64,000 bases of DNA from NCBI GenBank assembly GCA_016938655.1, contig JAFGUG010000043.1, positions 62,001 through 126,000 of the forward strand, given 5' to 3'. Below the pieces are notes generated by a model. That model saw only the letters and a program-made list of their open reading frames with translations, was not told the DNA's origin and searched no databases. Of this stretch, positions 1 through 8,209 are shown in pieces. This DNA comes from Thiotrichales bacterium. GTDB lineage: Bacteria; Pseudomonadota; Gammaproteobacteria; Thiomicrospirales; Thiomicrospiraceae. The position numbers were made by a program, and so were the translations under genes. Numbering within the stretch: the stretch's first letter is position 1; the number at the start of each line of letters is the position of its first letter.

Positions 1-155
1 AGATTGCACGGTCGGTTTATTTAACCGAACTGTATCGAGAGGTTATGCAGGAGCAGGGGGTGTCGGTGCCCGATTTCAATAGTAAGTCGGAAGGCCTGCA
101 CTCCGAGCCGTGGACAAAAGGTCAGTTTGTGTTGGGCGAAGATCGCTTTTTGTAA
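1..155 (+). CDS. C-terminus of NasS/NrtA-like nitrate-binding protein (5' partial)
   Basis: Only the last 50 codons are inside the window; the open frame runs from base 3 to a TAA at 153-155. The translation contains VYLTELYREVMQEQGV, then SEGLHSEPW, and ends LGEDRFL. This resembles the C-terminal tail of NrtA/CmpA/NasS-type ABC solute-binding proteins, which end in a W...GPDRFF-like stretch (family knowledge). NasS is the cytoplasmic nitrate/nitrite sensor that holds the ANTAR antiterminator NasT. Its place directly before nrtABC and nirBD-nasA makes a regulatory NasS more likely than a second transporter protein, but this is inference from 50 residues. A copy of AGGCCTGC lies inside it. Confidence 0.5.
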   Translation, partial: IARSVYLTELYREVMQEQGVSVPDFNSKSEGLHSEPWTKGQFVLGEDRFL

Positions 156-481
156 CCTCTTTTTATCAATGGCTGCACCTAAATCGTGCAAAAGCGTGAC
201 TAAAAGTGGTCAGTTAAGCGTTTTAAAAAGCCTTTTAAGTTGACTAAAAGTAGCAAGATTTTATTAACTTATTGAATTTTATATATATTTAATGAGTTGG
301 ATTTTAAAATGTTTAACTCTTATTAATCTGTTGAGTGATGATGCTCTGTTTATCTTACCGCCTTAATGTCTAAATTAAGCGGCAGAGCATCACATGATCT
401 TTATAGATCTTACCTGTTAGATAGTCAGAGCCCATTCTCATTTTGTTTTGACTTGAAAATTTAACTTGTAAGGAAATGACC
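156..481 (+). promoter_or_regulatory. Structured leader/promoter region before nrtA
   Basis: This is a gene-free stretch of 326 bases. It has a direct repeat TGACTAAAAGT at 197-207 and 241-251 (44 bases apart, a possible operator). A two-tier hairpin follows: GATGCTCTG (340-348) pairs with CAGAGCATC (383-391), and inside it CTTAAT (362-367) pairs with ATTAAG (374-379) around a six-base loop, continued by CCG/CGG. A small hairpin GATCT-TTAT-AGATC lies at 396-409. ANTAR proteins such as NasT bind paired hairpins with six-base loops, but the consensus loop A1/G4 is not clearly present here. No clear -35/-10 pair was recognised. Confidence 0.45.
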
Positions 482-1891
482 ATGTCTTTATCTAAAAACC
501 TTGAATCAACCAATACACGCCGTCACTTTTTAAAGAAAACTGCCTTAGCGGTGACAACCGTTTTAGCAATGTCTTCTGGTGCGTTTGTTTCTAGTGCTTA
601 TGCTCTGGGCGCCGCTGAAAAAGAAGATTTGAAATTTGGTTTTATTAAACTCACCGATATGGCTCCGTTAGCGATCGCTTATGAAAAGGGCTATTTTGAA
701 GACGAAGGTTTGTATGTACAGTTAGAAGCACAAGCAAACTGGAAAGTGCTATTAGACCGCGTGATTGATGGTCAGTTAGATGGCGCGCATATGTTAGCAG
801 GCCAGCCAATCGCGGCAACGATGGGTTACGGAACCAAAGCAAACATTATTACCCCAATTTCAATGGACTTAAACGGTAACGCGATTACCGTGTCTAATAA
901 AACTTGGGAGGCGATGAAGCCGCATGTTGCAATGGAAGACGGCAAGCCTAAGCACCCAATTAGCGCGTCTGCATTAAAGCCGGTGGTTGAGTCGTATAAA
1001 GATGCCGGTAAGCCATTTAAGATGGGGATGGTGTTCCCAGTCTCCACCCACAACTATGAACTGCGTTATTGGTTAGCAGCAGGGGGGTTAAACCCAGGTT
1101 TCTACGCGCCGCATAAAGGCGATACCTCCGGTACCTTAAACGCCGATGTTCAACTCTCTGTGACGCCACCGCCACAAATGCCGGCGACGATGGAAGCGGG
1201 TACCATTGAAGGCTATTGCGTAGGCGAACCTTGGAACCAGCAAGCGGTATTCAAAGGCATTGGTGTACCGGTTATCTCGGATAACTCGATTCAAAAAAAC
1301 AACCCAGAAAAGGTCTTTGGATTGCGTGAAGATTTCTATGAACAGTATCCAAATACCACCATTCGCGTTGTAAAAGCGATGATTCGTGCCGCGCATTGGC
1401 TTGATGCTGAAAACAATAAAAACCGTCCAGCGGCCGTGAAGATTTTATCGCAACCCAACTATGTGGGCGCAGACTACAAAGTGATTGCCAACTCGATGAC
1501 CGGAACGTTTGAATACGAGAAGGGCGATAAGCGTTCTGAACCCGATTTCAACGTATTCTTCCGTTATAACGCAACCTACCCTTATTACTCAGATGCAATT
1601 TGGTACATGACGCAAATGCGTCGTTGGGGGCAGATTTCAGAAGCGCAAACCGACTCTTGGTACAAAGATATGGCTAAAAAAGTCTATCGTCCAGACATCT
1701 ATAAGCAAGCGGTGGATGAGTTAATTGCAGACGGTACATTCAAAGCCTCAGAATTTGCAGAAGTGGCGAAAACAGATGGTTTCCGTGGCGTACAAGATGA
1801 CTTTATGGATGGTATCCCGTACGACGGTTCTAAGCCAAATGCGTACATTGATAGCATGGTCATCGGTATCAAAGGCGACAAAAAACTGTAA
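482..1891 (+). CDS. nrtA: Nitrate ABC transporter, periplasmic substrate-binding protein NrtA
   Basis: A 469-residue solute-binding protein of the NrtA/CmpA family, which captures nitrate/nitrite in the periplasm for an ABC importer. The N-terminus has a twin-arginine signal (RRHFLKKTALAV followed by a hydrophobic stretch and an Ala-rich cleavage region near residue 43). Family landmarks include KFGFIKLTDMAPLAIAYEKG at the start of the mature domain and GYCVGEPWNQQAV in the middle. I chose the ATG at 482 rather than 476 because the AAGGAA ribosome site at 470-475 touches 476 but is well spaced from 482. nrtB and nrtC follow on the same strand. Bicarbonate-binding CmpA is the main alternative; the nitrate reductase genes downstream favour nitrate. 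Confidence 0.9.
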   Translation: MSLSKNLESTNTRRHFLKKTALAVTTVLAMSSGAFVSSAYALGAAEKEDLKFGFIKLTDMAPLAIAYEKGYFEDEGLYVQLEAQANWKVLLDRVIDGQLDGAHMLAGQPIAATMGYGTKANIITPISMDLNGNAITVSNKTWEAMKPHVAMEDGKPKHPISASALKPVVESYKDAGKPFKMGMVFPVSTHNYELRYWLAAGGLNPGFYAPHKGDTSGTLNADVQLSVTPPPQMPATMEAGTIEGYCVGEPWNQQAVFKGIGVPVISDNSIQKNNPEKVFGLREDFYEQYPNTTIRVVKAMIRAAHWLDAENNKNRPAAVKILSQPNYVGADYKVIANSMTGTFEYEKGDKRSEPDFNVFFRYNATYPYYSDAIWYMTQMRRWGQISEAQTDSWYKDMAKKVYRPDIYKQAVDELIADGTFKASEFAEVAKTDGFRGVQDDFMDGIPYDGSKPNAYIDSMVIGIKGDKKL

Positions 1892-1904
1892 TTAATCCCT
1901 TATT

Positions 1905-1931
1905 TTCTGCTCTTAAGCGTTAAGAGCAGAA
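1905..1931 (+). promoter_or_regulatory. Intercistronic hairpin between nrtA and nrtB
   Basis: A perfect 12-bp inverted repeat (TTCTGCTCTTAA, loop GCG, TTAAGAGCAGAA) stands 13 bases after the nrtA stop. It is followed by ATCCC, not a T-run, so it is not a standard intrinsic terminator. Such hairpins often protect the mRNA of the abundant binding protein from 3' decay and lower expression of the membrane genes (general knowledge; inference here). Confidence 0.7.
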
Positions 1932-1971
1932 TCCCTAAATAGTTATATTTTGAAACTCATAAGGTGATGAT

Positions 1972-2970
1972 ATGAATCCTTTAACATGGGGCGTAATTGA
2001 GCCCTTTTACAAACTGGCCATTGGAGAAGATCGTAAAGGTCAACTCAATACCATTGTCAAAATGATTGGTTTGCCGTTGGTTGGTATTTTCTTTTTCTTA
2101 TTGTTGTGGCAAGCGGCCGCATCTAATATTCAAACGTCGTTAGGTCAGTTTCCAGGGCCAGTACAAACTTATGAACAGTTTGTCTCTCTGCAAGCGGAAG
2201 CCGAAGCGGAAGCGTTAAAAGAGGAGAAGTTTTATCAGCGTCAGGAAGACCGCAATGCGACCAAGCTAGAAAACAACCCTGAAGCGGAAATTAAAATTCG
2301 TGAATACACCGGGCATCCAACGTTTTTTGACCAAATTGGTCGCAGCTTAATAACCGTAATGAGTGGGTTTATTTTGGCCTCAATTATTGCGATTCCGATC
2401 GGAATTGTCATTGGCTTAAGTGCCAACGCTTATTCGGCAGTGAATCCGTTGATTCAAATCTTCAAACCTGTTTCGCCTTTGGCGTGGTTACCGTTGGTCA
2501 CCATGGTGGTCTCTGCGGTGTATGTGACCGATGATCCAGCGTTTGATAAAGCCTTCTTAAACTCTATGTTTACGGTACTACTGTGTTGCTTATGGCCAAC
2601 CATTATCAACACGGCGGCTGGCGTGGCCACCGTCACCCAAGACCTAAAAAACGTCAGTCAAGTCTTAAGCCTAAGCTGGTGGACACATGTGCGTAAAATC
2701 GTTCTACCTTGCTCCATTCCAATGATGTTTACGGGGTTACGTATCTCTTTAGGGATTGCGTGGATGGTGCTGATTGCGGCTGAGATGTTGGCGCAAAATC
2801 CAGGGTTAGGAAAGTTTGTTTGGGATGAGTTCCAAAATGGCAGTTCAGACTCATTAGGTCGAATCATGGTGGCGGTGATTGTCATTGGTATTGTTGGTTT
2901 CTTCTTAGATCGCGGGATGTTAATCATACAAAAAGCGGTTTCTTGGGATAAAACAGCGGACATTCGTTAA
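1972..2970 (+). CDS. nrtB: Nitrate ABC transporter permease NrtB
   Basis: A 332-residue inner-membrane permease of the NrtB/CmpB/SsuC type. A first membrane helix lies near residues 33-51 and a charged, Glu/Lys-rich non-membrane segment at about 70-110. The BPD_transp_1 core follows from about 120 to 325, with the ABC-contact (EAA-like) loop around VLSLSWWTHVRKIVLPCSIP and GLRISLGIAWMVLIAAEMLA. The permease should form the channel that NrtC energises. The start has a good AAGGTGAT ribosome site. The stop is 33 bases before nrtC, so nrtABC is one operon. The charged insertion after the first helix is longer than I would expect but is common in proteobacterial relatives. Confidence 0.9.
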   Translation: MNPLTWGVIEPFYKLAIGEDRKGQLNTIVKMIGLPLVGIFFFLLLWQAAASNIQTSLGQFPGPVQTYEQFVSLQAEAEAEALKEEKFYQRQEDRNATKLENNPEAEIKIREYTGHPTFFDQIGRSLITVMSGFILASIIAIPIGIVIGLSANAYSAVNPLIQIFKPVSPLAWLPLVTMVVSAVYVTDDPAFDKAFLNSMFTVLLCCLWPTIINTAAGVATVTQDLKNVSQVLSLSWWTHVRKIVLPCSIPMMFTGLRISLGIAWMVLIAAEMLAQNPGLGKFVWDEFQNGSSDSLGRIMVAVIVIGIVGFFLDRGMLIIQKAVSWDKTADIR

Positions 2971-3003
2971 TCGCAAACACACAACAGACTTAGGAAGCAT
3001 AGT

Positions 3004-3798
3004 ATGTCAGAAGTACATTTAGAATTAACCAACGTAGGTATTGAATTCCCAACGCCTAAAGGGCCGTTTAGAGCGCTTCAGGATATAAATTTAAAGATTG
3101 GTCAGGGGGAGTTTATCTCCTTGATTGGCCACTCTGGTTGCGGTAAATCGACCGTGTTAAATATAGTAGCAGGCCTGTACGGTGCAACCGAAGGCGGGGT
3201 TTTACTCGATGGCAAAGAGGTTGATGCCCCAGGCCCCGAACGTGCGGTGGTGTTTCAAAACCACTCATTACTGCCATGGTTAACCGCTTATGAAAATGTC
3301 GAATTAGCCGTAGACCAAGTGTTCAAAAAATCCAAATCGGCCGCTGAAAAACGTGAATGGATTGAGTACAACTTAAAGTTGGTGCACATGGATCACGCGA
3401 TGCACAAACGTCCTGATGAAATTTCTGGGGGGATGAAGCAGCGTGTTGGGATTGCTCGTGCCTTGGCCATGCAACCCGAAGTGATGTTAATGGATGAACC
3501 GTTTGGCGCACTGGATGCCTTAACCCGTGCTCACTTGCAAGACTCCTTAATGGAGATTCAAAAAGAGCTGAACAATACGGTGATTATGATCACCCATGAT
3601 GTCGATGAAGCGGTGTTATTGTCCGATAGAATTGTGATGATGACGAATGGGCCAAATGCAACAATTGGTGAGATATTGAAAATTGAATTACCGCATCCAA
3701 GGGATAGATTAGCGCTTGCAGATGACCCAACCTACAACCACTATCGTTCAGAAGTGCTGCGTTTCTTGTATGAGAAGCAACGCAAGGTTGAGCATTAA
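3004..3798 (+). CDS. nrtC: Nitrate ABC transporter ATP-binding protein (NrtC/NrtD type)
   Basis: A 264-residue ABC ATPase. It shows a Walker A motif GHSGCGKST (residues about 42-50), Q-loop VVFQNHSLLPWLT, signature ISGGMKQR (here preceded by PDE), Walker B VMLMDEPFGALDA and the switch His in MITHDVDEA. It lacks the C-terminal substrate-binding-like domain that marks cyanobacterial NrtC, so in domain terms it is NrtD-like. It is the only ATPase of the operon and probably works as a homodimer. It contains one CAGGCCTG core at 3170, encoding Ala-Gly-Leu just after the P-loop helix. Confidence 0.9.
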   Translation: MSEVHLELTNVGIEFPTPKGPFRALQDINLKIGQGEFISLIGHSGCGKSTVLNIVAGLYGATEGGVLLDGKEVDAPGPERAVVFQNHSLLPWLTAYENVELAVDQVFKKSKSAAEKREWIEYNLKLVHMDHAMHKRPDEISGGMKQRVGIARALAMQPEVMLMDEPFGALDALTRAHLQDSLMEIQKELNNTVIMITHDVDEAVLLSDRIVMMTNGPNATIGEILKIELPHPRDRLALADDPTYNHYRSEVLRFLYEKQRKVEH

Positions 3799-3853
3799 AC
3801 ATCACTGTTCAGGCGCGTTAAATAGCGTAAAGCATGATAAAACAAAATAAACC

Positions 3854-3865
3854 AGCAGGCCTGCT
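3854..3865. repeat. Dispersed palindrome AGCAGGCCTGCT
   Basis: A perfect 12-base palindrome after nrtC, flanked by AAACC and TACTTTTA. It is one of 16 exact GCAGGCCTGC copies in the window. Confidence 0.9.
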
Positions 3866-4006
3866 TACTTTTAAAATCGGCTTTGCACCAAATTGAATCA
3901 CTGACGCAATTGTAGCGTGTAGTTAAATAGATAAATAGCGCATTAAAATCTTCTAAAAATTATTTAAGTGTTTGAAATAATAACGTTAATTTAGTTTTTA
4001 GAAAGT

Positions 4007-4021
4007 TGGCACTATTGTTGT
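4007..4021 (+). promoter_or_regulatory. Possible sigma-54 promoter for the nitrite/nitrate reductase operon
   Basis: TGGCAC-TATTG-TTGT matches the -24/-12 form TGGCAC-N5-TTGC except that the -12 C is a T. Transcription would begin near 4033, so the RNA would start with a leader containing the hairpin at 4048-4087. Nitrogen genes are often NtrC/sigma-54 controlled (established knowledge). The assignment is inference from a single match. Confidence 0.4.
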
Positions 4022-4047
4022 TAATAAAATATTAATTCTTACCTGTT

Positions 4048-4087
4048 GTCGGGTTTCACTGTTTTTCAGTGCCCGACGCATTTTTTT
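4048..4087 (+). terminator. Leader attenuator hairpin before the nas/nir operon
   Basis: GTCGGG (4048-4053) pairs with CCCGAC (4072-4077), with an inner CACTG/CAGTG stem and TTTTT loop, followed by GCA and seven T. The hairpin ends 27 bases before the start codon of the first reductase-operon gene and lies after the sigma-54-like site. It therefore looks like an attenuator in the mRNA leader and not the nrtC terminator. NasT-type ANTAR proteins prevent termination at such sites when nitrate is present (established for Klebsiella NasR and for NasT in Paracoccus, Azotobacter and Pseudomonas). It is preceded by CTTACCTGTT (4040-4049), which also occurs in the nrtA leader at 409-418. Confidence 0.6.
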
Positions 4088-4114
4088 GTTTCGGGCCAAT
4101 CTTAAAGGGTTGCA

Positions 4115-5341
4115 ATGAAGCAAAAATTAATTCTTGTTGGTTCTGGTATGGTCGGCGCACGTTTTATCGAGCGCCTGCTCATCGAAGCACCTAATCAATA
4201 TGACATTCGCGTCTTCAATAAAGAGCCGATGGGCGGTTACAACCGCATTATGCTCTCACCCGTTTTGGCGGGTGAAAAATCCCTGCCTGAGATTATGACC
4301 CACGACTTTAATTGGTATAAAACGCGTGGTGTTCATTTGCAAACAGGCACCACGGTGATTGATGTGGATGTCGATTCCAAAACCATCAAAACCGATTTAG
4401 GCGCCAGTTACGACTATGACGTTCTGGTGGTTGCCACCGGTTCTAAACCGTTTGTGATTCCGGTTCCCGGAGCGGATTTGCCCGGCGTGGTGACCTTTCG
4501 AGATACCCACGATGTCGATTTAATGCTGAAAACCGCCAAGAACCCAACCCAATCAGGCAAAACAAAACCTAAAGCCGTCGTCATTGGAGGAGGCCTGCTC
4601 GGTTTGGAAGCGGCAAATGGTCTCAAAATTCAAGGTATGGACGTCACCGTGGTGCATCGTAGTTCGGTGTTAATGAATGTTCAGATGGATGAAATCTCAG
4701 GAGGCCTGCTTAAATCGTCCCTTGAAGCACAAGGGTTACGCTTTGAAATGAACGCCAATACGCTCTCGATTGAAGGTCAAGATTACGTCACGGCGGTCAA
4801 ACTCGACAACGGAAAAGTTCTGCCCGCCGATTTAGTGGTGATGGCGGTCGGCATTCGTCCCAATGTGGAGGTGGGTCAAAAAATGGGGTTAGAGGTGAAT
4901 CGCGGCATTGTGGTGAACGATCAACTGCAAACCTCAAACGATTCCATTTTTGCACTCGGCGAGTGTGTGGAACACCGCGGAAACACCTATGGTTTGGTTG
5001 CACCCTTGTATGAACAGGCACAAGTGTTGGCTGAAGTCTTGGCGGGTAAAGCCTCGGCCTATCAAGGCAGCTTGACCTCTACCATGTTAAAGGTAACCGG
5101 TATTCAACTGTTCTCGGCGGGCGAATTTAAAGACACGCCAGAGACAGAATCGATTGTTTATCAAGATTTAACCGCCAACGTCTATCGCAAGGTGGTGTTA
5201 AAACAGAACAAAATTATTGGCTCGGTGATGTTTGGCGACACCAGCGGCGCCAAGTGGATTTTTGAACAGTTAATTTCGGGCAAGGACATGCGTGCTTGCA
5301 GAGACTTTTTAGTATTTGGAGAAGGTTTCTGTCAGGCATAA
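4115..5341 (+). CDS. FAD/NAD(P)-dependent oxidoreductase, NirB N-terminus-like (NasB/NasC type)
   Basis: A 408-residue pyridine nucleotide-disulfide oxidoreductase. It shows an N-terminal FAD fold (LILVGSGMVGARF, GxGxxG-like), a central NAD(P) fold (AVVIGGGLLGLEAANGL, about 150-165) and the second FAD contact SIFALGECVEHRG (about 270). It resembles the first ~400 residues of NirB encoded next door: both share GMVG.xFIE.L, the V(L)VATGSxPFV element and the GGGLLGLEAA motif. It therefore probably arose by duplication of that module. It has no [2Fe-2S], 4Fe-4S or siroheme motifs. A likely job is moving electrons from NAD(P)H to NasA or to nitrite reduction, as the electron-transfer subunits NasB/NasC do in other bacteria. 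It lies 30 bases upstream of nirB, behind the attenuator. Two AGGCCTGC sites fall in it. Confidence 0.8.
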   Translation: MKQKLILVGSGMVGARFIERLLIEAPNQYDIRVFNKEPMGGYNRIMLSPVLAGEKSLPEIMTHDFNWYKTRGVHLQTGTTVIDVDVDSKTIKTDLGASYDYDVLVVATGSKPFVIPVPGADLPGVVTFRDTHDVDLMLKTAKNPTQSGKTKPKAVVIGGGLLGLEAANGLKIQGMDVTVVHRSSVLMNVQMDEISGGLLKSSLEAQGLRFEMNANTLSIEGQDYVTAVKLDNGKVLPADLVVMAVGIRPNVEVGQKMGLEVNRGIVVNDQLQTSNDSIFALGECVEHRGNTYGLVAPLYEQAQVLAEVLAGKASAYQGSLTSTMLKVTGIQLFSAGEFKDTPETESIVYQDLTANVYRKVVLKQNKIIGSVMFGDTSGAKWIFEQLISGKDMRACRDFLVFGEGFCQA

Positions 5342-5371
5342 GCACTGCGGAAACTCAAAGGAAGTAAAAAA

Positions 5372-7915
5372 ATGAGTAAGCAAAAAATAGTGGTTATTGG
5401 AAACGGCATGGTTGGGCACAACTTTATTGAGAAGTTAGTAGCCAGTGAAGCCTACGACAATTTTGAAGTACACACTTTTTGTGAAGAACCGCGGGTGGCC
5501 TATGACCGAGTGTATTTGTCGTCCTATTTTTCGGGTAAAACCGCCGAAGATCTGTCCTTAGTTAAACCCGGTTTTTATGAAACCAATGGGGTGACCGTCT
5601 ACTTAAACGACAAAGCGGCTGACATTGATACTGAGGCTAAAACGGTCACTTCGGCGGCGGGCGTAACTATCGCCTATGACAAACTGATTATGGCCACCGG
5701 TTCGTATCCGTTTGTGCCACCGATTGACGGCAATGACCGTGATGGCTGTTTGGTGTACCGCACCATTGAAGATTTGGATGCGATGAAAGAAGTCGCGGCA
5801 CGTGGCAAAGTGGGCGTGGTGGTTGGTGGAGGCCTGCTGGGTTTAGAGGCGGCTAAAGCCTTAGTCGATTTAGGACTAGAAACCCATGTGGTGGAATTTG
5901 CACCACGCTTAATGCCTGTGCAATTAGACGATGGTGGTTCGGCATTACTAAAACGCAAAATAGAAAAACTGGGGGTGACGGTTCATACCTCAAAAGCCAC
6001 CACGAAGATTATTGATGGCGAACACTGTTTAAACAAAATGGTGTTTGCCGATGGTGAAGAATTGGAAACCGATATGATTCTGTTCTCTGCTGGGATTCGT
6101 CCACGCGATGACTTAGCCAAGCAAGTTGGCCTAGAGTTGGGGCCTCGGGGAGGCATTCAAATTGACGACCAGTGCCGAACCTCAGCCCATGATGTGTTTG
6201 CCATCGGCGAGTGTGCCTTGCATGAAGGCATGATTTACGGCTTAGTTGCGCCCGGTTACGCCATGGCGCAAGTCGTGGTGAATCAACTGAATGCGGAACC
6301 GGCGAGTTTTACTGGGGCGGATATGAGCACTAAATTAAAGCTCATGGGTATTGATGTGGCCTCAATTGGCGACCCGCATGGCACCGATGAAAATGCGTTG
6401 TCTTATGTGTATGAAAACGGCCCAGAAGAGATTTACAAAAAAATTGTGGTCACCCCTGACGGCAAAAAACTACTGGGTGCGGTGTTGGTGGGCGATGCCG
6501 AAGATTTTGGTAACCTCCTGCAAATTATGCTCAATGACATGGATTTGCCCGAGCACCCAGATATGCTGATTCTGCCAAACCGAGATGGTTCGGCCAGCAG
6601 TCTGTTTGGCCCCGATGCTCTCCCTGAAACTGCGCAATTGTGTTCGTGTTATGCGGTTTCAAAAGGCGATGTGATTAGTGCGGTTGAAGGCGGTTGTTGC
6701 ACCATGGCCGACATTAAAGCCACCACCGAAGCGGGCACCGGTTGTGGGGGCTGTGTGCAGTTAGTCACCAGCGTGCTTAATAACGAACTCGAAAAACGCG
6801 GTGTTGAAGTGAACACCGATATCTGTGAACACTTTCCGCACACCCGCCAAGAGCTTTATCACATCTGCCAAGTCGAAGCGATTAAAGACTTTGATACCTT
6901 AATTTCCAAGTACGGCAAAGGCTGTGGTTGTGAAGTATGTAAACAGGCCTCGGGGAGTATTTTTGCCTCGCTATGGAATTCGTTCGCGCTTGAACCCGAC
7001 AAAATTGCACTGCAAGACACCAACGACAACTACCTTGGCAACATGCAAAAAGACGGCACTTATTCGGTGATTCCACGAGTGCCAGGCGGAGAGATTACGC
7101 CACAAAAATTGATTGTGTTGGGTGAGGTAGCAACGAAATACAAACTGTATACCAAAGTAAACGGCGGACAGCGCATTGTTTTGTTTGGCGCGCAAATGAA
7201 CGATTTACCGTCTATCTGGAAAGAGCTGATTGATGCGGGATTTGAATCGGGACAGGCCTATGCAAAATCGTTGCGAACGGTTAAATCATGTGTTGGTTCA
7301 ACCTGGTGTCGTTTTGGGTTGGACGATTCGGTGACCATGGCGATTGCGTTGGAGAATCGCTACAAAGGGTTACGTTCACCGCACAAAATCAAAATGGGCG
7401 TTTCCGGCTGTACCCGTGAGTGTGCCGAAGCCCAAGCCAAAGACATCGGTCTGATTTCAACGGAAAAAGGTTGGAATCTGTATGTTTGCGGAAACGGCGG
7501 AATGAAACCGCGTCACGCCGATCTGTTCGCCACTGAATTGACCACCGAGCAGGTTTTTAAATACGTGGATCGTCTGTTGATGTTCTACATTAAAACCGCC
7601 GACCGTCTGCAAAGAACCGCGACATGGATGGATAACTTAGAGGGCGGATTGGCCTATTTGCAAGAGGTGGTGATTCATGACTCTTTAGGCTTGGGTGACG
7701 AGTTGGAAGCTCAGATGGAAGGGTTACATGAAACGTACAAATGTGACTGGAAAACCGCGATTGAAAACCCTGAGTTTACTAAACGTTTCCGTTCGTTTGT
7801 CAACGTCGATACACCAGCACCACAACTGTTTGTGCAAGAGCGCGGGCAGATTCGTCCCGCCACCGAAGATGAAAAGTTAGCGGGTATTGCCGTAGAAATT
7901 AAGCAAATCGCTTAG
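5372..7915 (+). CDS. nirB: Assimilatory nitrite reductase (NAD(P)H), large subunit NirB
   Basis: 847 residues, the normal NirB length. It reduces nitrite to ammonium with six electrons in the cytoplasm. Domains in order: FAD/NAD oxidoreductase (1 to ~400; GNGMVGHNFIE, VVGGGLLGLEAAK, AIGECALHEG); BFD-like [2Fe-2S] binding region (about 425-475; CSCY and GCGGC); a further Cys cluster GCGCEVC near 515; ferredoxin-like half domain; and siroheme/4Fe-4S domain with the paired motifs SCVGSTWC and GCTRECAEA (about 645-690). All four cluster cysteines are present. The ribosome site AAAGGAAG is good. Siroheme comes from cysG 7 kb downstream. An inverted-repeat-rich gap of 294 bases separates it from nirD. 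Confidence 0.95.
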   Translation: MSKQKIVVIGNGMVGHNFIEKLVASEAYDNFEVHTFCEEPRVAYDRVYLSSYFSGKTAEDLSLVKPGFYETNGVTVYLNDKAADIDTEAKTVTSAAGVTIAYDKLIMATGSYPFVPPIDGNDRDGCLVYRTIEDLDAMKEVAARGKVGVVVGGGLLGLEAAKALVDLGLETHVVEFAPRLMPVQLDDGGSALLKRKIEKLGVTVHTSKATTKIIDGEHCLNKMVFADGEELETDMILFSAGIRPRDDLAKQVGLELGPRGGIQIDDQCRTSAHDVFAIGECALHEGMIYGLVAPGYAMAQVVVNQLNAEPASFTGADMSTKLKLMGIDVASIGDPHGTDENALSYVYENGPEEIYKKIVVTPDGKKLLGAVLVGDAEDFGNLLQIMLNDMDLPEHPDMLILPNRDGSASSLFGPDALPETAQLCSCYAVSKGDVISAVEGGCCTMADIKATTEAGTGCGGCVQLVTSVLNNELEKRGVEVNTDICEHFPHTRQELYHICQVEAIKDFDTLISKYGKGCGCEVCKQASGSIFASLWNSFALEPDKIALQDTNDNYLGNMQKDGTYSVIPRVPGGEITPQKLIVLGEVATKYKLYTKVNGGQRIVLFGAQMNDLPSIWKELIDAGFESGQAYAKSLRTVKSCVGSTWCRFGLDDSVTMAIALENRYKGLRSPHKIKMGVSGCTRECAEAQAKDIGLISTEKGWNLYVCGNGGMKPRHADLFATELTTEQVFKYVDRLLMFYIKTADRLQRTATWMDNLEGGLAYLQEVVIHDSLGLGDELEAQMEGLHETYKCDWKTAIENPEFTKRFRSFVNVDTPAPQLFVQERGQIRPATEDEKLAGIAVEIKQIA

Positions 7916-8209
7916 ACCGTTTCAAAGGCCTGCCTTGCCCGCCATTTCAGCGTTAAAAAATGGACGTTTACAGGTGTAAACTTACATTTTTCGCCTTGAA
8001 CTGCCAGGCAATTCAGACCTTTGAATTCTGTCTAAGAAAATAGATAGATTAACCACGAAGGCACGAAGAAAAGCGATTTGAAACTTTAATCAGGTGTCTG
8101 AATTTATATTTTAGTAATCATTTAGTTGAACGGATATAAAAAACAAAAAACCTTCGCGTCTTCGTGCCTTCGTGGTTCAAAAATATGATTCAAAAAAATA
8201 GGTATCAAA
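7916..8209. other. nirB-nirD gap with a long inverted repeat
   Basis: Almost 300 bases without a gene inside what should be one operon. An AGGCCTGC variant lies just after nirB. It then holds the two oppositely oriented ACCACGAAGGCACGAAG-type repeats (8049-8070 and 8151-8177), which could fold into a stem of about 22 bp with an ~80-base loop. No promoter was recognised before nirD. Confidence 0.7.
8049..8177. repeat. Inverted pair of ACCACGAAGGCACGAAG repeats
   Basis: TTAACCACGAAGGCACGAAG at 8049-8068 is matched on the other strand by CTTCGTGCCTTCGTGGTT at 8160-8177, preceded by CCTTCGCGT. Related single copies lie at 11344-11372 and 11811-11838. The family is a low-complexity dispersed repeat built of CACGAAG units. 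All copies I see here lie around nirD and nasA. Confidence 0.8.

Larger units (their letters stand above)
3799..4114 (+). other. Intergenic region: repeat, sigma-54-like site and attenuator
   Basis: 316 bases without a gene between nrtC and the reductase operon. It holds an AGCAGGCCTGCT palindrome (3854-3865) shortly after nrtC and an AT-rich stretch. A sigma-54-like element is at 4007-4021 and a terminator-like hairpin with a T-run is at 4048-4087. The last two are described separately. Confidence 0.6.

Noticed and set aside
476-481. nrtA start at the first ATG (476)
   Set aside because: The AAGGAA ribosome site directly touches this ATG; the ATG at 482 has proper spacing.
4048-4087. Hairpin read as the nrtABC terminator
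   Set aside because: It lies 250 bases after nrtC, beyond a sigma-54-like promoter and right before the next gene, which fits an attenuator better; it could still do both.
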